Part shown: one piece after another, positions 48,801 through 58,053 of the stretch
How the letters are laid out: the number at the start of each line of letters is the position of its first letter
How positions within the stretch are numbered: the first letter of the stretch is position 1
Origin: Diatrype stigma
Lineage: Eukaryota > Ascomycota > Sordariomycetes > Xylariales > Diatrypaceae
Reading direction: 5' to 3'
DNA: 64,000 bases
Assembly: GCA_022225965.2 (NCBI GenBank)
Contig: JAKJXP020000023.1
Location: 310,001 to 374,000, forward strand
Position numbers and translations under genes: made by a program
The notes under the pieces: generated by a model
Databases searched by the model: none
What the model saw: only the letters and a program-made list of their open reading frames with translations
What the model was told of the DNA's origin: nothing

Positions 48801-50376
48801 ATGAAGTCCACACTCCCTTTCCTCCTCGGTGCCCTGGCGAGGCTGGCCGCGGTCGCCCAAGCCCACACCATCTTCACGACTCTGTATGTGGACGACGTGT
48901 CGCAGGGCGACGGCACCTGCGTCCGCATGAGCAAGACGCCAGATAGCTGCACCAGCCCGGTCTCCAGCATCACCAGTGATGACATGGCCTGTGGTAAGTC
49001 CCGTCGTGGTGATATCGGAGACGCCAACTGCACGTTTCGACTTGGCTAACATTGTCCCTCTTTCAGGTGCAAACGGCCAGGATGCCGTAGCCTTCACTTG
49101 TCCCGCCCCGGCTGGCGGGAAGCTGACGTTCCAGTACCGGATGTGGGCCGACGCGGAGAAGCCGGGCGTCCTGGACAAGGTACGTCCGAATTGCGACCAC
49201 TGCATATCTTAGTTAGCTCTTTAGCCACTCACTCACAGTCTCCAATCCTTCCATTCCCTCAAGTTGACTAAACCAAACACTGAGGATGGGTGATCACTTT
49301 TGAAACAAAACATTGCCCTAACCTTACTGCTACTTTGCTAGTCGCACAAAGGTCCCTGCGCCGTCTACGCCAAGCAGCTCGACTCCGGCTCCTCGGACTC
49401 GGATTCGGCCGCGGGCCCGGGGTGGTTCAAGCTCTGGGACGAGGGGTACGACGAGGCGGCGGGCCTCTGGTGCACGGAGAAGCTGATCGCGGCCGGCGGC
49501 CTGCTGTCGTTCCGGATCCCGGCCGCCCTGCCCGCCGGCAGTTGGCTGTTCCGGCCCGAGCTGCTCGCCCTCCACAACGCCAATGCGGGTGACCCCCAGT
49601 TCTACGTCGGGTGCGCCCAGGTCTTCGTCGAGGGGTCTGCTTCTGCTGCGGCGGCGATGCCGTCCGACAAGAGCGTCAGCATCCCCGGCCACGTCGCCGC
49701 CGACGACCCGGGCCTGACCTTCGACATCTACAGCCGCCAGCCGGCATTTCCCTACCCGATGCCGGGGCCTGCTGTCTTCGTCCCGCCGTCTTCGTCCCCC
49801 TCCTCCTCCTCTTCCGATCAAAAGAGTGCCACCGCCGCCATCAAGCAGACCCAAGGCAAGGTGCCGGCCGACGCGCTCATCAAGAACGCCAACTGGGCCG
49901 GGTTCGAGGTGGACGCGTACACGACGCAGGACGGCTGCTGGGCCTCGGCCGACCAGTGCTGGGACCAGGCCGCCGCCTGCTACGACGCCGCGCCGCCGAC
50001 GGGCAACGCCAACTGCCGCGTCTGGGAGCGCCGCTGCGACGAGCTCAACGACGCCTGCGGGGCCGGCGACTACGAGGGCCCGCCCAACGCCGGCGAGAAG
50101 CTGGCCAGTGCCGAGCCCGCGCCCGCGCCCGCTGCGGAGATCCCGGAGGCGGTGAACGAGGGCCTGGGTCAGGATCAGGCGGAAGATCAAGGGGGTAGCG
50201 ATGGCGACGTTGTTAGCGTGAAGACTGTGACTCCTTCTCCTAGTCCGTCGCCGACTCCCGCTCCCGAGGAGGAGGGGGGCCCGGTCGTCACGGTCACTAG
50301 GGTCGTGACGGTGTCCCCGGCTGCAGAGACGAGCGTTGAGCGTCGGCGCCGCCAGCATCGACGTCAGTTTCGTTGA
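48801..50376 (+). CDS. Secreted AA9 (GH61) lytic polysaccharide monooxygenase with C-terminal extension
   Basis: Copper enzyme that oxidatively cleaves cellulose or related glycans outside the cell. It has 446 residues in three exons: 48801-48993, 49067-49179 and 49342-50376. The introns are 73 nt (GTAAGT..TTCAG) and 162 nt (GTACGT..GCTAG). The signal peptide is MKSTLPFLLGALARLAAVAQA, after which the mature protein begins with the copper-brace His (HTIFTTLYVDD). The second His lies in SHKGPCAVYA. The axial Tyr region is DPQFYVGCAQVFV, with Gln in the family position. Other AA9 landmarks are DDMACGANGQDAVAFTCPA and GWFKLWDEGYDE. Beyond about residue 250 is a Ser/Pro linker, a Cys-rich segment of about 75 residues (DGCWASADQCWDQAAACYD..CRVWERRCDELNDAC) recalling the uncharacterised module found on some AA9 enzymes, and a low-complexity tail. 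There is no CBM1. It suggests a plant-biomass-degrading lifestyle. Confidence 0.92.
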
Positions 50377-51014
50377 TGATAATTTGGATGTGCCTCCACA
50401 CGTTTGACGTGCTACTCAGGTACTTTTCATTTCGGAAAGAAAAACGAAAGAAATCAAGAAATAGTAAGGAAAGAAAAACGAAAGAAAATGAAAAGGCTGA
50501 AAAGATGAGCTACAGTCGTCTCTACTTCAATAAATTTGCATGACATCGTTTATTGGATGATCGTATCCCTTGGTTTTTTGGGGTGTTGCAATAAGCTAGA
50601 CGTTATACTAGACGTCAAACTTGCGGACGGAATAACGTACAATCACATTTCCTTTCAGTACACAAGGCAGTTGACTAGCCATCAGGGTCTCTCTTTCCGA
50701 TAGGAATAGGGGTGCAACCACTAAAACCAAGATGAAGCGGAAGAAGTCCATCTCCCAGTAGAATAGTGGGGGGGGGAGGGGGGTTCAAATTCGCGATGTT
50801 TTGATTATAGGTAGCTATTTTCAGTATAGGGAACTGCTAACTCATAGCACTACAGCTAGATTGGTATGATGAGGGAAATACATAGTGCTATAGGTCTTTC
50901 GCGATGTTAATGACAGGGAGACTCACGTAATACGGAGCCCTTTTCTGTATCCATCAAATCCGACCACTCAAAGAAATTTATACCACCGATATATATATAC
51001 AAGTTCGAACCCCC
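50377..51014. other. Convergent intergenic region
   Basis: 3' flanks of the LPMO and kinase-like genes. Contains GAAAGAAAAACGAAAGAAA-type A/G-rich repeats near 50440-50500 and a G-rich run at about 50768-50782. Confidence 0.6.
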
Positions 51015-52691
51015 TCAATCTAGGACCATCGGGTCGTCCGGAGGTGTAGGAGCGTTTAATATCAACTCTTGAACGAGTGCTTGGATATACTCGTCCCTTT
51101 CCGTGGCCGCATTCGTCGCGAAGATGCTATGTGGGACTTTCGATATGAGAACTAAATCGGCGATGGTCTGCCGGTTCGCGGGATCCGCGGCCAGAGCCCT
51201 TATGATGGACCAATAAGTTCTGTGTGCAAGGTCGGGGTATGTCGTCTTCGATTCGTCCCGCATGAAGTCACGGGCGGCTCCGGGGCTCAAAGAGTCATCG
51301 CGGGAAATCAGTTTGGTCATCAGCTGTGATAGCCAGGCGCCTGTTAGTTCCAACACCGATCTCCATCCCGAGGCGCGACGGTGAGGGCGCGGTACTTACC
51401 AGTGCAACGTCGTGGATATTCTGTTCCGTGGCGCTATTTCGTCGCATATCTAAGTGTCTGAGTATGTTCGGTTAGTGGACGTGTTGATGAACAACGTGGA
51501 GGTTTTGAAAAACATACAATGGTTCTATATATACTTCCGGGCCGGCTTGGGCTATCCGGCCCGCTTCTGCGTATTCTATGTCACCGGCTATCCACTCCGG
51601 GAGTTTGAATGCTTTATCGAATTTCTCTATCTGCTCTTGCCGCAGCCTCTCCTGCCGTTCCTCCATTGCAGCTATGTACCCAGCAGTGCTAGAAGCCGAG
51701 CTTCCGCTGTTCTTCGAACCACCACTGGCTTTCGAGCCTCCGCTAGTTTTCGGCTCTCCGCCTGGCACTGTTGGCGGATCCAATGGCACTGTTGGCGGAT
51801 CGCGCACTGTTGGCGGAACCAAGTCTTGCGCCTCCCCGAAATCTATCAGCTTCAGTATTGGGACCAAGTGGTGCTCTTCGTCCGGCGACCTGGAGCCGCT
51901 CACGAGGTCACCGAACATAACTTGCTTTGTCAGTCTCGAGGTAGCACACATAGAGCGTGTGAATGTAAGTTTGAAGTACTCACAGTTACCGAAATGCATA
52001 TCTCCATGAACAAGGTTCGAGGGGGGTATCGTAGGGTCTGTCGGCGGTTCTTCCAGCTGTTCGGGCTCCGGAGGTGGGTATGCCATGGCGACCACGGCTC
52101 TGATGACTTTTCGAAGACTATGGCCTCAATAATTGGGTCCTACTTGCTCGGTGTAGAAAGGCAGGAGGGGGGTGAACAGTTGCAGATCACTTACAGCATT
52201 TGAATATCTCCCTCAGGACAGGGTTCGGAATCATCGCGGTATGCGAGGCTTGATATCTATCCACGAATTGTCGCAAAGTGCCATTCTTCATATATTCCAT
52301 CACAAGGACGGGACTGTCGTCCAGTGGGCCCCATGACTTGATATCAAGCTTAGACATGGCCTCTATATCGGAAGGTTTGGGTTTGATGGCAATGATATTG
52401 ACAATATGCATTGCATATTTCAATCTCTACTATCCTGGTTAGCTCGTCCTCCCAATAGAAGTGGCTATGGGTGCGTACTTCCAGAAATTTAATTTCTTTC
52501 TCCAAGGCAGCTCCGCTGGTGTCCCCTGGTACCCTCTTAACTACAATATTCCGGGTATCCTCGCCCTCCAGTTTCTCTTCGTATACGGTTATAGCGCCAT
52601 TACCCCCTGTCTTGTCCTGAAAAACTGTTTTGAATCGGGGACCGTGGTTGAAAAAGCCGTAGATCGGCTTCCATGTGGCTGGGTCTTCCAT
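51015..52691 (-). CDS. Atypical fungal protein-kinase-like protein, six exons
   Basis: Kinase-fold protein of about 451 residues. Exons are 52691-52479, 52426-52195, 52124-51984, 51920-51518, 51457-51400 and 51323-51015, and the phases close. VAIK-type Lys is at residue 52 (NIVVKRV), with a hinge VLVMEYMKNGTLRQFVDRY. The catalytic loop is LVHGDMHFGN (residues about 187-195), H-G-D in place of H-R-D, with the downstream Asn retained. The metal-binding DFG lies in LKLIDFGEAQ (about 222). Between DFG and the C-lobe sits a Pro/Ser/Gly insertion with repeated PPTVxDP and GGSK units. The HGD loop and short activation segment resemble aminoglycoside-kinase-like and fungal-specific kinase families. 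The acceptor of exon 3 is the least certain junction. Whether it phosphorylates proteins cannot be told. Confidence 0.8.
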
Positions 52692-53837
52692 ATTAGAGGT
52701 ATATCAGCCTCCTCGACTCCTCTATTCAAGGAGGTTGATGTCCACAGCTGGTATGGAAACAAGACCTGTTTTTTTGGCGAGACAACATATAATCATCCTT
52801 TGTTCATGACTGAAATACAGAAGACGATTGAGCCCCTGTTTGCAGTTGACACACCTGTAACAAAGGGGGGAGAGGAGAGGAGTTACAATAGGCTTAAACG
52901 GCCGCTTTTCTTTTTTGTCTACAATAAGTCGTCGGCTTTTAGTAACTCGAACATACCTAACTAACTAGGAAGAGGGAATATTTGGGGTCTGGCATTGTCA
53001 CATATACCCATGATGGGGTTATTCGTGATGAACAATAGCATCACTTAGTTTCTAGGTACTTAATCTTCCCGAGACCTTCGCTACACCTCGATCTTATTTC
53101 CAAGGTTTTGATATAAAATATATCCCATTTCAAGAACGAAAACGTTCTGGCTAAAGTGGCAATGACACTACTAATATTTCACCGAGACAATGTAGAGCGA
53201 CAGTTTGGAGATTGAATGGGATAAGTTGCCGAATTCGACAACTCCATTCTCTTATGAAATGTGATGATCAGATCCCAATCAGAGTATCGTGTATTACCGT
53301 AGTTAACAGTAGCACCTCGCATATATTAACCGTACATGGTCTTGACGCCCTCATCAGGTGATGCGAATGGCGTTTTCATGCCCCACCAAGGAGCCGATAT
53401 GGAAGGACGTGAAGCTCACAAGCAGTACATAAGTTCATTGCCATGTGACTAGCGGCTAAGGTTGGTCTTCATACCTGCCAGAAGGCTTGGTACTCGTCAA
53501 AGCCTTTCCCCTGTGTTCCTGAAAAGGCTACGTGGTACGGTTGTTGAGAGGGGGGAGGGGTGTTGGGAGAGACACATGGTGATTACCTACATGAGAACTA
53601 AGTTTGATATGTAACAACCAACTACTTAGTTGTCAATCTAGAGCAAGAGACTTGAAACAACATGGCATGTATACTAACTTCTTGACAACAGCATTGTTCA
53701 ATTATTTTCTCCGTTTCTGATACCTAGTTATCAGTACTTCAAAGAGCACGCTTTTATTTGCCTAGCTTGGCCAGCTCTCTATCACCCACAAAGAAAGCAA
53801 CATATCAACACAAAGCTTTTCTGTTTACGCTACGAAC
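52692..53837. other. Intergenic region
   Basis: Upstream flank of the kinase-like gene; no other gene recognised. Base composition is slightly AT-rich. Confidence 0.6.
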
Positions 53838-54344
53838 ATGGGTTCATCTTTGAGTGTTGTCAACAACAACAAAGACGCAAAGCCTACGGAGCTTGCGGGC
53901 AGGTCGGACCAGAGGTGGTTCGTCGAACCCCCGGAACCAAGCAGTACGACTGCCGATAAAGGCTGTTGCTGCCTTAGCAATTGCTGCTGTCGTCCGTGTC
54001 GCTGTCTTTTACCTGCCAATAAAGCTCCGGGTGCTGCTCGTAGCTCCAGAAGCGACGATACTGGCCCGGACGGGGATGCTCGAGTCCGGAGAACGACCCG
54101 ATCGTTGAAGCAAATGCGGCTTCAACACTCGGACGTTCTCGACCATAGCGATCAGACGGAGACCAGGAACTCGTTTGAGGAGGACCTCTCAGTTTGGACT
54201 ACTGTTTCTGGTCCCGGCTATGGACAGATTCACACAACGGGACCGGAGCCGTTCACGGCGAACCTCGGCTCGTCGGATCCGTTCTCGCTATTGAATGCGG
54301 GCCCACCAGACTTCGTCCACCGACCGTTCCCTCCTCGAAGGTAA
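53838..54344 (+). CDS. Hypothetical Cys-rich protein with N-myristoylation-like start
   Basis: Single-exon ORF of 168 residues, not recognised. The start MGSSLSVVNN fits the N-myristoylation consensus (M-G-x-x-x-S/T). A dense cysteine cluster, GCCCLSNCCCRPCRCLL (about residues 42-58), could be palmitoylated, so peripheral membrane attachment is conceivable. The remainder is polar and Ser/Pro-rich with no domain. An overlapping frame (from about 53910) encodes a hydrophobic stretch (LPIKAVAALAIAAVVRVAVF) that would look like a membrane helix, so the true frame or a frame-shifting intron remains open. It may be a species-specific gene or a chance ORF. Confidence 0.4.
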   Translation: MGSSLSVVNNNKDAKPTELAGRSDQRWFVEPPEPSSTTADKGCCCLSNCCCRPCRCLLPANKAPGAARSSRSDDTGPDGDARVRRTTRSLKQMRLQHSDVLDHSDQTETRNSFEEDLSVWTTVSGPGYGQIHTTGPEPFTANLGSSDPFSLLNAGPPDFVHRPFPPRR

Positions 54345-55920
54345 TGTAGCGGGGCCGCATTTCGTCTCTAGGCGTAAGGTGGCGCCGGCACAGTAATCAG
54401 GGCAAGCGATTATGGTAAGTGTCCTTGACCATCACATTGGCAGAGTAACGTGACGGGTCAAGGCCGATGTGTTGTGTAAATGAAGATAAACCTGGTCCTT
54501 TCTGCAAAACTAGATAACTTATTTAACCATGGCAAGTGCCTTTCTACCATATCATATAAGAACCATGTGAACTTTCCCAGTAGTGAACACTTGATGTCAA
54601 AGCCGTGGAGATGTGTTACATGAAAGTACATGTAGTAGGTAGTCGTGTCGTGGAACATCGACTTTAGAACAGGGGTTGATTCCCGTAAGTCGGCCTGCCT
54701 TACCGAAATCAGGTAACTGGCTATGGGAGTGAACGGAATGAACACTGGAGTTATAGCCTCACGTCAACGCACAAGCAGACCGAGGTTCACCTGTGATATC
54801 AGTCCTTCTGAGACGAGGCTGTATCGAAACAGGCTCCCCGCTGGTTTGCACTCTCGATCGCTAACCGATTTGAAAAGCTCGCCAGCCAGATCGACCGCCT
54901 GCATGACACTCCCCGGGTGTCCCTATAACAGGGGGTATACCTATAGGCAGGTTTTGTGGGTAGAAAAGGGGGGACATATGTTTGTGTGTTTCACCTGTGT
55001 TGGTAAAGACTCTTGGCCACCACTGATGCACTACACGTGTTTGAAGTGGCTTCGATGAACAGGAAGAAGTAGACCGCTGGTTGACAACTCGCCTGCCGTT
55101 TGACATGCTCGACGCCTTGTCGAATGAGGAATTGAAATCTCAGACTTCTTCAGGAAGTCGTGTGTCTTTGGTTTCAATCCGACCGACCCCCTTTCTCTGA
55201 TCGATCGTGAACCTGTGAGAGGTTTCTAATGTTAGATACGAAAAGGTGCCGAGCCTGACGTGGATGATGTATGTTTCGTCTGGCAGTGCTGACTGAGGTT
55301 TGAAGCAATGTGGACAAGACAGAACACGTAGAAGGGAGTGAGTAGGTAGGTAGATAAGAGTAGCTTTCGGGAAATACTATGCGCAGGTGGCAGCCTTCAA
55401 CGCGGATTCTACTTGTCCAACGTTACATGGAGGAGCCGACGGAGTGACTACCTACTCGTAGGTGGCTGGCTAACTACCCTACATGCATATTGAAGCATGC
55501 ATATGTGCGAAGGCTGGAACGGCGGGCGGCATACCGACCAGCCATACGTAAGGCTGAGGAGCTGACAGCGAGCGACCTTACATTGTTAGTTAGCGGGAGT
55601 GGCGGCGATCCAGTGAGCAGGGCTTGGCTGCGAGGTAACTCGCTCAGCTCGTTGCTGTAATTGGTTGCGATGGTGTCGTTGGGAGGTTGATCCGCCGGCG
55701 CGGATCACTGCCCAATAAGACAGGTCGGGGTTTTCAGTGAAAAAGCGAGGAGAAGAAGAAGGCCGACTCCAACCACCCGGATCTCGTATTTCGAGACCCC
55801 GGCCGATCTGATTGGAGCCTACGTCACCGTCCGGGCCCGAATCCCGCACATGTAGTTTAGCTGGGTAAGTTCTTGAGTAAGCTTCGTTTGGGGTGACATC
55901 GTGACCTACAGTGGGTGAAG
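54345..55920. other. Intergenic region left of the AT-rich element
   Basis: No supported gene. Contains TAGGTAGGTAG-type words near 55340 and 55440-55470. Confidence 0.6.
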
Positions 55921-55937
55921 ATAAAAAACGTCCAATT
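55921..55937 (+). repeat. Left terminal inverted repeat
   Basis: ATAAAAAACGTCCAATT, perfect inverted match to 56514-56530. Confidence 0.85.
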
Positions 55938-56513
55938 TGGAAAATCAACACTGGAAAATTTTATTTAAATTAACGTAACTTTTTCAAATTTAAAGTTTTT
56001 TAAATTATTTTAATTGTTTTATATACTTTAAAGTTTAACGTATAAAACTATTTAAAAAAACTTTATTATAATGCTTATATGTATTACGTAATTTAACGAT
56101 TTAATAATTTAAAAAACTTAAATTCTTCGACATATTTTTACGAATATCTCATGATATTTATATGTAAATAAATTAATAAAAATTTTATTTATATAATATA
56201 TTAATAAAAGTTAAACATATATAAATATTAAAGAATAAAATAAAGAAATGGTGGATATATTTCGATTTTTCGATTTTACGAACCTGAAAAGTTGAAAATT
56301 TCCGCGTTTTACATACAAATTTCACGATTTTACCAAACCTACTTTGATATATTATGATTTCTTAAGGTAAAAAAAATCGCAAAAATAAATGAAAAAAACA
56401 AAAGGATTCGTTTTGTAATTATATATATAAGACTAAAAGGAATCTATAAAATCGCATATAAAGTTATGAAGTTACGGGTTGCTGAAGTTGGTGAGTTTTG
56501 GTGTAAAAATGGC

Positions 56514-56530
56514 AATTGGACGTTTTTTAT
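56514..56530 (-). repeat. Right terminal inverted repeat
   Basis: AATTGGACGTTTTTTAT, the exact reverse complement of the left end. Confidence 0.85.
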
Positions 56531-56813
56531 TTCCACTTACTGTAAGTAGGTATGTAAGTAAATACTAAGTACATACGTGCCACCCCGCCACTCCTATTCA
56601 TTCGCAAAACCCATACGAGGAACTCACTGAACTATGTACCAAACGTCATCAATGTAACGCCGCTACAGTACTTATATATGTAATCATAAAACTACAATAT
56701 CTAACACATTCGCGCATTGTATAAGAGAAGAACACATTGACTAGATCTACTACTAATCAAATAAACAATCAACCGTCCACTTAGTAATAGTCAGTTCACC
56801 CAAACAAGTCACA

Positions 56814-57404
56814 ATGAAAATAACACCATCCTCCTCATCAGCAGCAACAACGTCCACGGTCTACCTAACCACCATCCTCTCCCTCCTCACCCTCCTCGCC
56901 CAATCCAAGCCTCTGCCCCTCCCACCACCGCCATCATCACCACCAATACCAAGAGCAGCCGCATCCACAGGCAGCCTCTACGTCTGGCAAGCCACCGACT
57001 TCAGCTTCGGCTGCGGCTCCGCCGCCTGCGGGATCGGCTTCAACGTCACAGCGCCGGCGGGGTACATCGCCCCCTCCTCCTCCACCTCCACCTCCAACCC
57101 CACCACCTCTCCAGCCCCCGCCTTCGACGTGCAGTGCGGCGTGCAGTACGGCGTCAGCGCGCCCTGGACGGACTGCACGCCGAACGGCGCGCCGGAAGGG
57201 GGTTACGAGACCAGCAGCGACTCGAAGGTGCAGGTCCGCTGGGACGCGGGCAACGGCACGGCCCCGCCGTACCGGGTGCGCGTGTCGCACACGTGGTACG
57301 ACGGCGCGGCGGGGGCGCGGTGGAACGCGACGGGCGAGGGGAGCTCGGCCGGCGCGGCGGACTTCGAGGTCCGCGGGACGCGGTTAGTGGGGGAGGTTAC
57401 TTAA
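56814..57404 (+). CDS. Small secreted cysteine-containing protein (effector-like)
   Basis: Single-exon ORF of 196 residues (ATG context ACAATGA), not assigned to a family. A Ser/Thr-rich n-region and hydrophobic core (VYLTTILSLLTLLAQS) form a signal peptide of about 31 residues. A proline-rich stretch (PLPLPPPPSSPPIP) follows, then a compact domain. The mature part has four cysteines (FGCGSAACGIGF, DVQCGVQ, WTDCTPN), enough for two disulfides, and three N-glycosylation sequons (NVT, NGT, NAT). It looks like a small beta-rich secreted protein in the style of fungal effector candidates. Codon use is very GC-rich, in contrast to the AT-rich element ending only 283 bp upstream. Confidence 0.7.
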   Translation: MKITPSSSSAATTSTVYLTTILSLLTLLAQSKPLPLPPPPSSPPIPRAAASTGSLYVWQATDFSFGCGSAACGIGFNVTAPAGYIAPSSSTSTSNPTTSPAPAFDVQCGVQYGVSAPWTDCTPNGAPEGGYETSSDSKVQVRWDAGNGTAPPYRVRVSHTWYDGAAGARWNATGEGSSAGAADFEVRGTRLVGEVT

Positions 57405-58053
57405 GCGAGCGAGTGGGTGGGAAGTCGGGGGTCTACATGTGTGCACCGCGGGGACATATAAGGGGGAAGAGGAAATGGGAAAAGGGGGAGAGGTCATGAG
57501 GAATGAATGCCTGATAATTATGACGATGAATGGCCTGCCTACTCAGGTAAGTATGCTGGAATGAGCACAGTAGTGTGTCTGAACACTTGAGCGTCTTGCT
57601 AGTTAGGGGGCACATACTAATAGATCACCAGTCAGTCTTACGAAGACTATGACAAAACAGCGACATATAGCTCGGTAATGATAATGATATATAAGTACAA
57701 TCTGATTCTAGTGATACATCTGTGATAGCCATCCCCCCTCATCCATTGTTATACAGTCTAGCTGGTTAGTAATAACATGAAGTTTGTACAAGCCCCTATC
57801 TCGAGTCCGAAATACATAGCTTCGCAGCCAAGAGTTCTAGTAGTTCTAGCCAACCGGATAGCCAACCGGATAGCCAGCCTGATACTCCTAACCCTTCAAT
57901 CAAAGCGCTCGATTCGCGCTCCGTTCTCTTAGAAAGAAAAACCTAGTCTCCGTTCAAGAACTAGCACTCTCCCATCCGCCTCGCAGCTACACAAAGATCC
58001 CGAGGAGCTAAGTTCGAGTTATGGCGACCGTCTTATTGGTCTTATTGGTCTTG
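57405..58053. other. Convergent intergenic region
   Basis: 3' flanks of the secreted-protein and helicase genes. A short direct repeat (CCAACCGGATAG twice) lies near 57850-57875. Confidence 0.6.

Larger units (their letters stand above)
55921..56530. mobile_element. AT-rich TIR element, probably RIP-degraded Tc1/mariner-like or MITE relic
   Basis: ATAAAAAACGTCCAATT at 55921-55937 is repeated exactly as its reverse complement at 56514-56530, giving a 610-bp unit with 17-bp perfect terminal inverted repeats. TA dinucleotides at 55922-55923 and 56528-56529 could be the target duplication of a TA-inserting element with AAAAACGTCC termini. The interior is extremely AT-rich with a sharp change in composition at both boundaries. 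No ORF survives. The size fits a non-autonomous or internally deleted copy. High AT suggests repeat-induced point mutation, though an originally AT-rich MITE would look similar. Confidence 0.7.

Noticed and set aside
49330..50358. 342-codon antisense ORF over the AA9 gene
   Set aside because: Arg/Val/Gly-rich shadow caused by very GC-rich coding sequence on the other strand; the plus strand encodes a clear AA9 enzyme.
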